Assembly (NCBI GenBank): GCA_021805625.1
Contig: JAJZEU010000057.1
Span: 1 to 10,589, forward strand
DNA from: Microcaldota archaeon
GTDB taxonomy: Archaea > Micrarchaeota > Micrarchaeia > Micrarchaeales > CABMGC01
Direction of reading: 5' to 3'
Length of the DNA: 10,589 nucleotides
The notes beneath the pieces are model-generated. The model saw nothing but the letters and a program-made list of their open reading frames with translations, was not told where the DNA came from and searched no databases. Both the position numbers and the translations under genes were made by a program. Positions 5,767 to 10,589 of this stretch are shown piece after piece. Position 1 is the first letter of the stretch; each line of letters opens with the position of its first letter.

Positions 5767-6258
5767 TCACTTATACCTGTTCTTTATGTTCTCGTTTGCC
5801 TTCGCGAGTTCGTCATCGCTTATGTTTATGCCTTTGTCCCTGATGTGCAACAGCATAGAGGCTTTGTTTGAGAATGCATTGCCTTTGGCAAGCAGGTAGA
5901 ATCGCTTGAAGTCCTTTGAGTTTATCTTTCCGATAGCCCTGAGCTCCTGCAGCAGCATTCTTTGGGACCTTATCTTCTTCTCCCAGCTTATGCCCTTCCT
6001 TGCTTTTGCCGAGCCTCTCCTTCTTCCGACTCCCCTCTTCCTTCCCTCTGATCTCTTCCTCTTCAACACCTTAGAATTGGCGCTTATGTTGTGCTTCGCC
6101 TTTATCGAAAAGATGTTGCCATCGCTTATGAGCTTTCTCACGTCGTCCCTCGTTATGGCCTTCTTTGCATCGTCCATCGCAGTCGGTTTTATCCTTATTG
6201 CATTGATGCCCCTGCCCATGAGTTCGCTTGCAATCCTCTTTGTGAAATGCAATGTCAT
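5767..6258 (-). CDS. Large ribosomal subunit protein eL19
   Basis: Archaeal/eukaryotic eL19, 163 residues, an elongated RNA-binding protein of the large subunit that is absent from bacteria. It opens with a helical domain (K-R-I-A-S-E-L-M-G-R-G, about 7-17). A very basic linker follows, with K-R-K-R-S-E-G-R-K-R-G-V-G-R-R-R-G-S-A-K-A-R-K at about 66-88. A long C-terminal helical arm (W-E-K-K-I-R-S-Q-R onwards, from about 92) completes it. The ATG at 6258 is preceded by AGGTG with exactly five nt between, a textbook archaeal ribosome binding site that overlaps the eL32 TAG. The length is typical of archaeal members. Confidence 0.96.
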   Translation of the reverse strand: MTLHFTKRIASELMGRGINAIRIKPTAMDDAKKAITRDDVRKLISDGNIFSIKAKHNISANSKVLKRKRSEGRKRGVGRRRGSAKARKGISWEKKIRSQRMLLQELRAIGKINSKDFKRFYLLAKGNAFSNKASMLLHIRDKGINISDDELAKANENIKNRYK

Positions 6259-6266
6259 CTTAGCAC

Positions 6267-6608
6267 CTAGTTTACAACCCTTATGCCGCTAATCTGCGCC
6301 TGCCTCGCTATTGCTTCTCTCTTCCTTTTTGAAACGCCGTGCGCTATCCTTGCTACTTTGCCGCTTATTGTTGAAAGCTCCTGCACGTTGTGCACAAGCA
6401 CTTCCGCAGCGCCATCAGGCCTTAACCCTCTCACCGCCGAAGCGTTCTTGTAGCCTATGCTGGGCATTGCTCCGTAACCACCCCTCTTTATGCGTTTCTT
6501 GTTGTCTATGCCGCGCTGAGTGCGCCACCTGTCTGCAAGCCTTGACCTGTTCTTCGCATGGAGGTTCGAGATCCTGAAACTTGGATGCTGCTTCTTTTTT
6601 ATTTGCAT
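6267..6608 (-). CDS. Large ribosomal subunit protein eL32
   Basis: Archaeal/eukaryotic eL32, 113 residues from ATG 6608. The family core is plain: basic N-terminus, then R-L-A-D-R-W-R-T-Q-R-G-I-D-N-K-K-R (about 24-40), G-Y-G-A-M-P-S-I-G-Y-K (about 45-55), R-G-L-R-P-D-G (about 61-67) and the L-V-H-N-V segment. It binds 23S rRNA domain II in the large subunit. An in-frame GTG at 6617, overlapping the uL6 TGA, would add three residues. ATG is preferred because GGAGTGA, including the uL6 stop, lies five nt before it. It lacks the long N-terminal extension seen in some archaeal relatives. Confidence 0.95.
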   Translation of the reverse strand: MQIKKKQHPSFRISNLHAKNRSRLADRWRTQRGIDNKKRIKRGGYGAMPSIGYKNASAVRGLRPDGAAEVLVHNVQELSTISGKVARIAHGVSKRKREAIARQAQISGIRVVN

Positions 6609-6613
6609 GACCG

Positions 6614-7135
6614 TCACTCCTCTCTCATTATGTAAAGCCCGTCCTGGAATACCCTCGTGTCATGGGCCGTCACGTGCACGGCCTTCTTTATGTTCGCTAT
6701 CGTCTGACCCACGTCGGTACTGTCTACTCCCTTCAGCGTCACTTCCTGGCCTTTTACTTCTATCTTCGTAGATCCGATTATCTTGGCAATCCTCGGATTC
6801 TTCTCTCCGAAGATGTTCTTTATGTACAGCACGCCGCTCTTTACCTCCAGCGATATGGGAAAGTGCGCGTAGACTATCTGCATTCTGACTTCTATGCCGC
6901 TTTCAACACCCTTGAATGCACTTGCTATCTCGTGGCTTAGCGAGGTTTCTGCAAGCTTGGCCTTCCTTAAGAGCTTCTTGTTTTGGGGTTCTATAATCGT
7001 TATCTTGTTATTCGATATCTCAACTGGCGTGAGCTTGGAATTGAACCCTTTGGCAGTGGAGCCAAGCTTCCCGCTAATAGTGATGCTGCTGCCTTCCAGC
7101 TTTGCCTGAACTCCTTGCGGGATATCCATCTCCAT
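6614..7135 (-). CDS. rplF: Large ribosomal subunit protein uL6
   Basis: Archaeal uL6, 173 residues from ATG 7135 (175 if the ATG at 7141 is used). It has two tandem RNA-binding alpha/beta domains. The first begins M-D-I-P-Q-G-V and has I-T-I-S-G-K-L-G-S at about 18-26. The second has F-P-I-S-L-E-V, I-K-N-I-F-G-E-K-N-P-R at about 105-115 and G-Q-E-V-T-L-K-G-V-D at about 129-138. It sits near the GTPase-associated centre of the large subunit. Three ATG codons lie within 15 nt (7141, 7135, 7129). The AGGT overlapping the uS8 stop is too close to the first and about seven nt from the second, which decides the start chosen here. Confidence 0.93.
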   Translation of the reverse strand: MEMDIPQGVQAKLEGSSITISGKLGSTAKGFNSKLTPVEISNNKITIIEPQNKKLLRKAKLAETSLSHEIASAFKGVESGIEVRMQIVYAHFPISLEVKSGVLYIKNIFGEKNPRIAKIIGSTKIEVKGQEVTLKGVDSTDVGQTIANIKKAVHVTAHDTRVFQDGLYIMREE

Positions 7136-7144
7136 GAGCATAAC

Positions 7145-7528
7145 CTAGAACATATACGCTATAAGCCTGCCGCCTGTCTTAGCCGCCTTCGCTTCTTTGT
7201 TAGTCATTATGCCGCTCGGTGCAGACACTATGAGTATGCCGAAGTCCTTGCTCGGTATGAGCCTTGTCTCAAATTTTTGGTACTCCTCGAGTCTGACCGC
7301 GTATCTCGGCTTCACGACGCCGATGTCATTGATCTTGTGCGAGAGAGCTATGCGCAGCACTGTGAATTTGCCTGACTTGACTTCTTCGTATCCGCTTATA
7401 TAGCCGTTCTTCTTCATGACTTCCATTACCGCCCTGACGAGTTTTGTCGATGGCACGGTGCAGCTATCCCTGCCAAGGTTCTCATTGACCTTTATCGTAT
7501 TTACAGCTTCTGCTAGAACGTCAGGCAT
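7145..7528 (-). CDS. rpsH: Small ribosomal subunit protein uS8
   Basis: Archaeal uS8, 127 residues, a primary 16S rRNA-binding protein of the small-subunit platform. It shows the N-terminal helix D-V-L-A-E-A-V-N-T-I (3-12), the archaeal P-S-T-K-L-V-R-A-V (26-34) segment, and the C-terminal rRNA-contact region V-S-A-P-S-G-I-M-T-N-K-E-A (about 101-113). The chain ends G-G-R-L-I-A-Y-M-F, typical of this family. ATG 7528 lies four nt after the uS14 stop in the context GTGATAAGATG, where the stop codon forms part of the ribosome binding site. Confidence 0.96.
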   Translation of the reverse strand: MPDVLAEAVNTIKVNENLGRDSCTVPSTKLVRAVMEVMKKNGYISGYEEVKSGKFTVLRIALSHKINDIGVVKPRYAVRLEEYQKFETRLIPSKDFGILIVSAPSGIMTNKEAKAAKTGGRLIAYMF

Positions 7529-7532
7529 CTTA

Positions 7533-7691
7533 TCACGACAATTTTTCGAATCCCAGGTTCTTCGCTGTTTCCCTGAAGCATCTCCTGCATATGTATAGGT
7601 TGTAGGACCTTATCAATCCGCGGGAAGTCCCGCAAAGCTTGCACTTTCTCAGCCCTTTTCCCTTTTGCCTGAGTTCGTACCTAATCTTTAT
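7533..7691 (-). CDS. Small ribosomal subunit protein uS14, zinc-finger type, apparent AUA start
   Basis: Archaeal uS14, about 52 residues, which binds the 3' domain of 16S rRNA in the small-subunit head. The zinc site is C17-x2-C20 and C35-x2-C38, with the classic C-R-R-C-F-R-E-T-A and a final L-G-F-E-K. It lies between uL5 and uS8 as in other archaea. No ATG, GTG or TTG exists in frame between an upstream TGA (inside uL5) and the zinc site. The best start is ATA at 7691, exactly five nt after AGGTG (7701-7697), the same layout as the eL19 start. The next codons read K-I-R-Y-E-L-R-Q-K-G-K-G. An ATT two codons later is less well spaced. The alternatives are a sequencing error at one base, or coupled re-initiation after the uL5 stop. 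Confidence 0.9.
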   Translation of the reverse strand: MKIRYELRQKGKGLRKCKLCGTSRGLIRSYNLYICRRCFRETAKNLGFEKLS

Positions 7692-7696
7692 GCAAA

Positions 7697-7701
7697 CACC
7701 T
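7697..7701 (-). promoter_or_regulatory. Shine-Dalgarno AGGTG for uS14
   Basis: AGGTG overlaps the uL5 TAG stop and lies five nt upstream of the ATA at 7691-7689. The same motif with the same five-nt spacing precedes the ATG of eL19 (6258) and of the 54-codon ORF (2698). This spacing is the main reason for placing the uS14 start at ATA. Confidence 0.7.
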
Positions 7702-8215
7702 ATTCTTCAACAACGCCAAGCTTGAAATTTTCCTTGAGATAGGCTGCAAGCTCCTGCCTGCCTACCGTGGCGTGCTTTGAACCTATGACGCCACGCTTTC
7801 TTTTCCTTAGTGCTACACGCCTGCCCCTCCTTATGAAGGTTGCGTTTACATTCATTCCTAGCATTCCTATCTTTGGATCATACTTTATGCCCGGGAAATC
7901 TATATATTCCATTATGCCGAAACTGAGGGTGTTTTCCCTTATGCTCGACTCTTTTACGTTGAAATTTACCGCATCTAGCGCCTTTCTGAGCAGCTCAGCG
8001 GCCTCATTTTTCCTCACAGTTACCATGGCTCCTATGGCTTGGCCTTCCTTTATCTTAAGCGTTGGATTCCTTTTCCTTGCCACTGTTGCTACCGCTTTCC
8101 TTCCGGTAACAAGATTCAGAAGCGCCTTCGCATTCTGCAGTTGCTGTTCGTTTGAACCTATACCTATGTTGAAAGTTAGCTTGTCAAGCAGTATCTCCTG
8201 CATCTTGTTCGCCAT
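7700..8215 (-). CDS. rplE: Large ribosomal subunit protein uL5
   Basis: Archaeal uL5, 171 residues from ATG 8215, a 5S rRNA- and tRNA-contacting protein of the central protuberance that partners with uL18. Conserved parts are L-D-K-L-T-F-N-I-G-I-G (about 9-19), the T-G-R-K-A-V-A-T-V-A-R (about 37-47) and I-K-E-G-Q-A-I-G (about 54-61) segments, and S-F-G-I-M-E-Y-I-D-F-P-G-I-K-Y-D (about 98-113). The basic R-R-G-R-R-V-A-L-R-K-R-K-R region lies near the C-terminus. An in-frame TTG at 8224, overlapping the eS4 end, would add three residues. ATG, one nt after the eS4 stop, is preferred. Its own stop overlaps the uS14 ribosome binding site. Confidence 0.95.
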   Translation of the reverse strand: MANKMQEILLDKLTFNIGIGSNEQQLQNAKALLNLVTGRKAVATVARKRNPTLKIKEGQAIGAMVTVRKNEAAELLRKALDAVNFNVKESSIRENTLSFGIMEYIDFPGIKYDPKIGMLGMNVNATFIRRGRRVALRKRKRGVIGSKHATVGRQELAAYLKENFKLGVVEE

Positions 8216-8216
8216 G

Positions 8217-8903
8217 TTATGCAACCATCATTATGTTTTCTACGACGGTTTCAAAGTTGCCGTCTCCGCCACTGATCTCTATGAGTGCGCTCCTTGAGGC
8301 TGTGCCGGGCTTTATATCGACTATCTTGCCGGATTGCGGAGCATGTATGCCCCTTACGACCTCACAGTTCCCGCCCTTCTCGAACTTTATCACCTTGCTG
8401 ATCTTGCCGTTTGAAAGAAGCACGGAATCGTTTACCCCCGCTTCGCTTCCTTCAGCACTCACTGCGCTTCCATCATGGAGCCTTAGGAGTATCACACCCT
8501 TCTTCGCTTTGTACTTTCCTATAACCTTCTTTGGCTGGCTTGAGGCCTGCTCCTTGCTTGACTTCTCTATCTCGAATGTACCTCTATGGCCAGGACTTAT
8601 AACATAACAGGAATCATCGCTTTTTATGTAGAGGACATCATGAAGCCCCACAGGATATTTCACGGCTCTGATGGCTTTGCCGTTAACCTCAATTGCTCCC
8701 GAATGGATCACAGCCTTGGCTTCCCTGGAGTTCTTGGCGATGCTTAGCTTGTCCCTTACCACTGCGATGAGCGCTATGCTCTCATTGAGCGTGTGCCTGC
8801 CTGGATTCGGCTTTGTTGCAAACTTCTCCTCCTTCCTGTTTAGTCTGAAGTACTTCGGAGCAGAAAGCCTTTTGATATGTCTTGAATTTCCCTTGTTTCC
8901 CAT
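8217..8903 (-). CDS. Small ribosomal subunit protein eS4
   Basis: Archaeal/eukaryotic eS4, 228 residues. The start M-G-N-K-G-N-S-R-H-I-K-R-L-S-A-P matches the usual 'MGkkGprkHLKRLaAP' opening of the family, which fixes ATG 8903; a GTG seven codons upstream is not needed. An S4-type RNA-binding domain follows: A-V-I-H-S-G-A-I-E-V-N-G-K near 63-75 and Y-P-V-G-L-H-D-V near 81-88. A central domain comes next, and then a C-terminal KOW-like segment around G-I-H-A-P-Q-S-G-K-I-V-D. The protein binds 16S rRNA on the small-subunit body. The context TGTGATCGAATG places the uL24 stop inside its ribosome binding site, four nt before the ATG. Confidence 0.95.
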   Translation of the reverse strand: MGNKGNSRHIKRLSAPKYFRLNRKEEKFATKPNPGRHTLNESIALIAVVRDKLSIAKNSREAKAVIHSGAIEVNGKAIRAVKYPVGLHDVLYIKSDDSCYVISPGHRGTFEIEKSSKEQASSQPKKVIGKYKAKKGVILLRLHDGSAVSAEGSEAGVNDSVLLSNGKISKVIKFEKGGNCEVVRGIHAPQSGKIVDIKPGTASRSALIEISGGDGNFETVVENIMMVA

Positions 8904-8907
8904 TCGA

Positions 8908-9279
8908 TCACATCTTCTTGCCACGCTCTATTATGCCCTTTCTGTACTTGTCGCTCATGTCCAAGTCTGTTATGTACAGGTTTGAGGAGTATATTGGCAC
9001 AAGTATCTCCTTGCCTTTCGATTTCTTCCTCTTTATGCTGTCTATGAACACCATGCCTGTTCTGAGGTTTACACTGCTGATCTTCCCGCTTTCCCCTTTG
9101 TGGGCGCCTGCCATTACCTTTACAGTGTCTCCCTTTCTAACTCCGATTGCCCGCTTCCCTGTATTGAGCTTCTGCCTAAGTTCCTTTGAAATGTGCACAT
9201 TCAGAAACTTCTGCCTTGCATGCATGGGTGCGTTGAACCTGAACTTCCTTTGCTTCCTTGGCTGTGAACTTCCTATCAT
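8908..9279 (-). CDS. Large ribosomal subunit protein uL24
   Basis: Archaeal uL24, 123 residues, an assembly-initiating protein that binds 23S rRNA near the exit tunnel. The archaeal N-terminal extension S-S-Q-P-R-K-Q-R-K-F-R-F-N-A-P-M-H (4-20) precedes the KOW motif, K-G-D-T-V-K-V-M-A-G-A-H-K-G-E-S-G at 49-65. The remainder has the I-Y-S-S-N-L segment typical of the L26e/L24 family. The ATG shares its A with the uL14 TAA (TAATG, one-nt overlap). GGTGG four nt upstream serves as the ribosome binding site, so translation is coupled to uL14. Confidence 0.96.
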   Translation of the reverse strand: MIGSSQPRKQRKFRFNAPMHARQKFLNVHISKELRQKLNTGKRAIGVRKGDTVKVMAGAHKGESGKISSVNLRTGMVFIDSIKRKKSKGKEILVPIYSSNLYITDLDMSDKYRKGIIERGKKM

Positions 9280-9677
9280 TATACCACCCTCGATGCTATC
9301 CCCGCAGTCTTTATGAAGCGCTCTATTACCTCCCTTGCTATGGCCCCTTTTATATCAGTGCCGATTGGCATGTTGTCATCGCCGACCATTATTCCTGCGT
9401 TATCCTCGAACTTCACTACCATGCCATTGCTCCTCTTCATCGGCGCCTTCTGCCTTATCACAACCACCCTCACCGGCTTCTTTATGTAGGTCTGAGAACC
9501 CTTGACCACGCTCGCCCTGATTATGTCTCCTATGCCCGCAGCGGCCATCCTTCCCTTCCTTCCTCCCTTGCCTATGATGTGGATCATCTTGAACTCAAGT
9601 GCACCGCTGTTGTCTGCGCAGTTTAGGATTGCGCCAGGCACGAGAGTTTTTGTGATTCTTGTTGAGAGCCCTTTCAT
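9279..9677 (-). CDS. rplN: Large ribosomal subunit protein uL14
   Basis: Archaeal uL14, 132 residues from ATG 9677, the normal archaeal length. It is a five-stranded beta-barrel at the subunit interface contacting 16S and 23S rRNA. Signatures are N-C-A-D-N-S-G-A at 19-26, G-K-G-G-R-K-G-R near 37-43, G-D-I-I-R-A-S-V-V-K-G at 50-60, and V-V-V-I-R-Q-K at 71-77 with F-E-D-N-A-G-I at 90-96. An in-frame TTG at 9686, overlapping the uS17 stop, would add three residues and is not needed. GGTTGAT four nt before the ATG is a moderate ribosome binding site. Confidence 0.96.
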   Translation of the reverse strand: MKGLSTRITKTLVPGAILNCADNSGALEFKMIHIIGKGGRKGRMAAAGIGDIIRASVVKGSQTYIKKPVRVVVIRQKAPMKRSNGMVVKFEDNAGIMVGDDNMPIGTDIKGAIAREVIERFIKTAGIASRVV

Positions 9678-9682
9678 AAAAA

Positions 9683-9976
9683 TCAACCAGATTTTTTAAC
9701 TATGCCGGTAACGACGAAGGCCTTCGTCTTGCTTATCTTCCTCGTTTCGGCTATCTTTACTATGTCGCCTATCTTGGCACCTATGCATTCTGGATTGTGG
9801 GCAGGTATCCTTGACCTCTTCCTTAGGGATCGCTCGTATTTGTAGATGTACTTCGTGTATTCCCTCTCTACGATGACCGTCTTCTTGGCCCTGTCGCTCA
9901 CTATCCTGCCTACAAGCTCGGCTCCCCTTGTCTTGATCGAGCCGTGAATGGCGCAGTGCGGATCGTTGCATTCCAA
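9683..9976 (-). CDS. Small ribosomal subunit protein uS17 (TTG start)
   Basis: Archaeal uS17, 97 residues, a 16S rRNA 5'-domain protein with an OB fold. The archaeal N-terminus C3-N-D-P-H-C8-A-I-H-G is present. It is followed by L-V-G-R-I-V-S-D at 21-28, K-Y-E-R-S at 46-50, the A-H-N-P-E-C-I at 59-65, G-D-I-V-K-I-A-E at 70-77 and S-K-T-K-A-F-V-V at 82-89. The only start that keeps the conserved Cys is TTG at 9976. It lies four nt after the Rpp29 stop and is preceded by GGAGTGATCAT, a strong Shine-Dalgarno that includes that stop. The gene overlaps the TTG-extended form of uL14 but not its preferred ATG form. Confidence 0.95.
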   Translation of the reverse strand: MECNDPHCAIHGSIKTRGAELVGRIVSDRAKKTVIVEREYTKYIYKYERSLRKRSRIPAHNPECIGAKIGDIVKIAETRKISKTKAFVVTGIVKKSG

Positions 9977-9980
9977 ATGA

Positions 9981-10271
9981 TCACTCCACTCTGTTCTTGT
10001 AAAACTTCAAGCTCCGTTCAATCCTTTCCTCAGGCCGAAAATCTATCTCCCTTCCGTCAACGGTGAATGCTTTATTGCCCGCATAAAACTTAAATATTGC
10101 GGTCTTCTTTATTATCCTCTTCACCGATGCGCCTCTCTTCACAAGAAGCGTGTGCTTCGTTTCGTCAACGACTATTCCTTCTGAGCCTGATTGCTTTTTA
10201 TCAGAAGCCTCCAGGATCTTCACCTTCAAGCCTATGAGCTCATGGAGCACTATGTTCCTGTTGGTGTACAT
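9981..10271 (-). CDS. rnp1: Ribonuclease P protein component 1 (Rpp29/Pop4 family)
   Basis: A 96-residue archaeal RNase P protein, a subunit of the RNA-protein enzyme that matures the 5' ends of tRNAs. It binds the specificity side of the RNase P RNA, usually with Rpp21. The family core is clear: L-I-G-L-K-V-K-I-L at 12-20, G-I-V-V-D-E-T-K-H-T-L at 32-42, the K-T-A-I-F-K-F strand at 56-62, V-D-G-R-E-I at 71-76 and F-R-P-E-E-R at 78-83. The fold is Sm-like. In archaea this gene commonly sits between uL29 and uS17; here it is the first gene of the run, behind its own promoter-like sequence. The ATG at 10271 has no convincing Shine-Dalgarno, consistent with a leaderless transcript. Confidence 0.95.
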   Translation of the reverse strand: MYTNRNIVLHELIGLKVKILEASDKKQSGSEGIVVDETKHTLLVKRGASVKRIIKKTAIFKFYAGNKAFTVDGREIDFRPEERIERSLKFYKNRVE

Positions 10272-10290
10272 ACATTAATTACTGACTTGA

Positions 10291-10326
10291 AATTTTATAT
10301 TATTATGCAGGGAACGTATAAAAATG
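10291..10326 (-). promoter_or_regulatory. Promoter of the ribosomal operon
   Basis: In the 86-nt gap upstream of rnp1 the minus strand carries AATATAAAATT (about 10301-10291), a good match to an archaeal TATA box, centred about 26 nt before the rnp1 ATG. That spacing predicts a transcript starting at or next to the ATG. A second TATA-like element, ATTTTTATACG (10325-10315), lies 24 nt further upstream and could give a start site about 25 nt before the gene. The gap is otherwise AT-rich and has no ORF. Confidence 0.55.
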
Positions 10327-10357
10327 TTCTTCTGCTGGAGCTAATGCCGCTTTAGCG

Positions 10358-10589
10358 CTATTTTATCACTACTTTATCAGAGAGTTCGACTATCCTGTCG
10401 ATGCTGTAGATTATGGGATTTCCGAATTTTGTGTTTATCCTTATCAGGCCTCTCTTCACGTCTACGGCAGTGACCTTTCCCACAGTTGCGCCCAGCTCGT
10501 TTATGACGAGTTTGTCCTTTATCTTCTTGCCCTTTATGACGCTCCTCCTGAGCAGCGTGGAGAACGAGGATATTATTATGCCGATTGCC
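10358..10589 (-). CDS. PRC-barrel-like protein (C-terminal part)
   Basis: The last 76 codons of a gene whose 5' end lies beyond the window; it stops at TAG (10358-10360). The visible chain starts with a hydrophobic A-I-G-I-I-I-S-S-F stretch and a basic L-L-R-R-S-V-I-K, then a beta-rich domain. That domain contains G-K-K-I-K-D-K-L, E-L-G-A-T-V-G-K-V-T-A-V-D-V and L-I-R-I-N-T-K-F, ending I-Y-S-I-D-R-I-V-E-L-S-D-K-V-V-I-K. The pattern 'strand, G-x-x-I/V-G-K-V, strand, then I-x-x-I-x-D-x-V-x-x' resembles PRC-barrel domains, which bind RNA or protein partners in ribosome maturation and other roles. The match is by shape rather than by fixed residues, so treat the family as tentative. It points the same way as the ribosomal operon but is separated from it by 86 nt and a promoter. 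Confidence 0.6.
   Translation of the reverse strand, partial: AIGIIISSFSTLLRRSVIKGKKIKDKLVINELGATVGKVTAVDVKRGLIRINTKFGNPIIYSIDRIVELSDKVVIK

Noticed and set aside
7767..8297. A 176-codon plus-strand frame opposite uL5
   Set aside because: It is antisense to uL5 and eS4. The apparent hydrophobic segments are the complement of basic and helical codons, not a membrane protein.
8904..8924. GTG extension of eS4 by seven codons
   Set aside because: The extension lies within the end of uL24, and the family opening M-G-x-K-G-x-x-x-H-x-K-R-L begins exactly at ATG 8903.
9678..9686. TTG extension of uL14 by three codons
   Set aside because: ATG 9677 gives the usual 132-residue archaeal protein and has a better-spaced GGTTGAT.
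9696..9971. A 91-codon minus-strand frame inside uS17, starting at ATG 9971
   Set aside because: It is uS17 read one frame off. Its peptide is an Arg/Gln/His-rich shadow with no family pattern, while the TTG-started frame gives full-length uS17.
1..10589. tRNA or rRNA genes, CRISPR arrays, defence or toxin-antitoxin modules
   Set aside because: I saw no evenly spaced direct repeats, no cloverleaf-like stretch in the few intergenic gaps, and no recognisable defence proteins. The small ORF at 2534-2698 has no partner gene that would make a toxin-antitoxin pair.

Overview
The window reads as archaeal chromosome. Most of it (about 4.5-10.3 kb, minus strand) is an spc-type ribosomal protein operon in the archaeal order: Rpp29 (RNase P component 1), uS17, uL14, uL24, eS4, uL5, uS14, uS8, uL6, eL32, eL19, uL18, uS5. 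The presence of eS4, eL32, eL19 and Rpp29, and the zinc-finger form of uS14, exclude a bacterium. Frequent ATA and AGG codons, moderate GC, tight gene packing and a rearranged operon would fit a DPANN lineage such as Micrarchaeota (ARMAN-like). That placement is inference from gene order and protein style, not from a search.

Layout. 1-87 (-): N-terminus of a Kef/CPA2-like cation:proton antiporter. 153-428 (+): single-domain parvulin prolyl isomerase. 429-1452 (-): a two-gene unit, DUF192 protein followed by a six-helix PAP2-like membrane protein, overlapping by 11 nt. 1601-2506 (+): an unrecognised, strongly helical 301-residue protein, followed by a T-rich archaeal-type terminator. 2507-2819: a 313-nt gap in the larger genes that holds a 54-codon ORF with a good Shine-Dalgarno, plus two inverted repeats. 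2820-4439 (-): a 1-pyrroline-5-carboxylate dehydrogenase-type aldehyde dehydrogenase. 4504-10271 (-): the ribosomal operon. 10358-10589 (-): C-terminal part of a PRC-barrel-like protein.

Within the operon, neighbouring genes overlap by 1 nt or lie within about 10 nt, and the stop codon of one gene usually forms part of the Shine-Dalgarno of the next (GGAGTGAT, AGGTG). This implies one transcript and coupled translation. A TATA-like element about 26 nt upstream of the Rpp29 ATG suggests that transcription can start there with almost no leader. The operon ends at uS5. The genes that usually follow in archaea (uL30, uL15, secY) are absent, and a metabolic gene with its own candidate promoter comes next.

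The most unusual observations are: uS14 has no ATG, GTG or TTG in frame and appears to start at AUA, with an ideally spaced AGGTG; uS17 and uS5 both start at TTG behind nearly identical GGAGTGAT-N-ATTTG contexts; and a long inverted repeat would bury the Shine-Dalgarno of the 54-codon ORF. I see no defence system, CRISPR array, tRNA, rRNA or intact mobile element. Apart from these details and the unrecognised genes, the window is ordinary housekeeping DNA.
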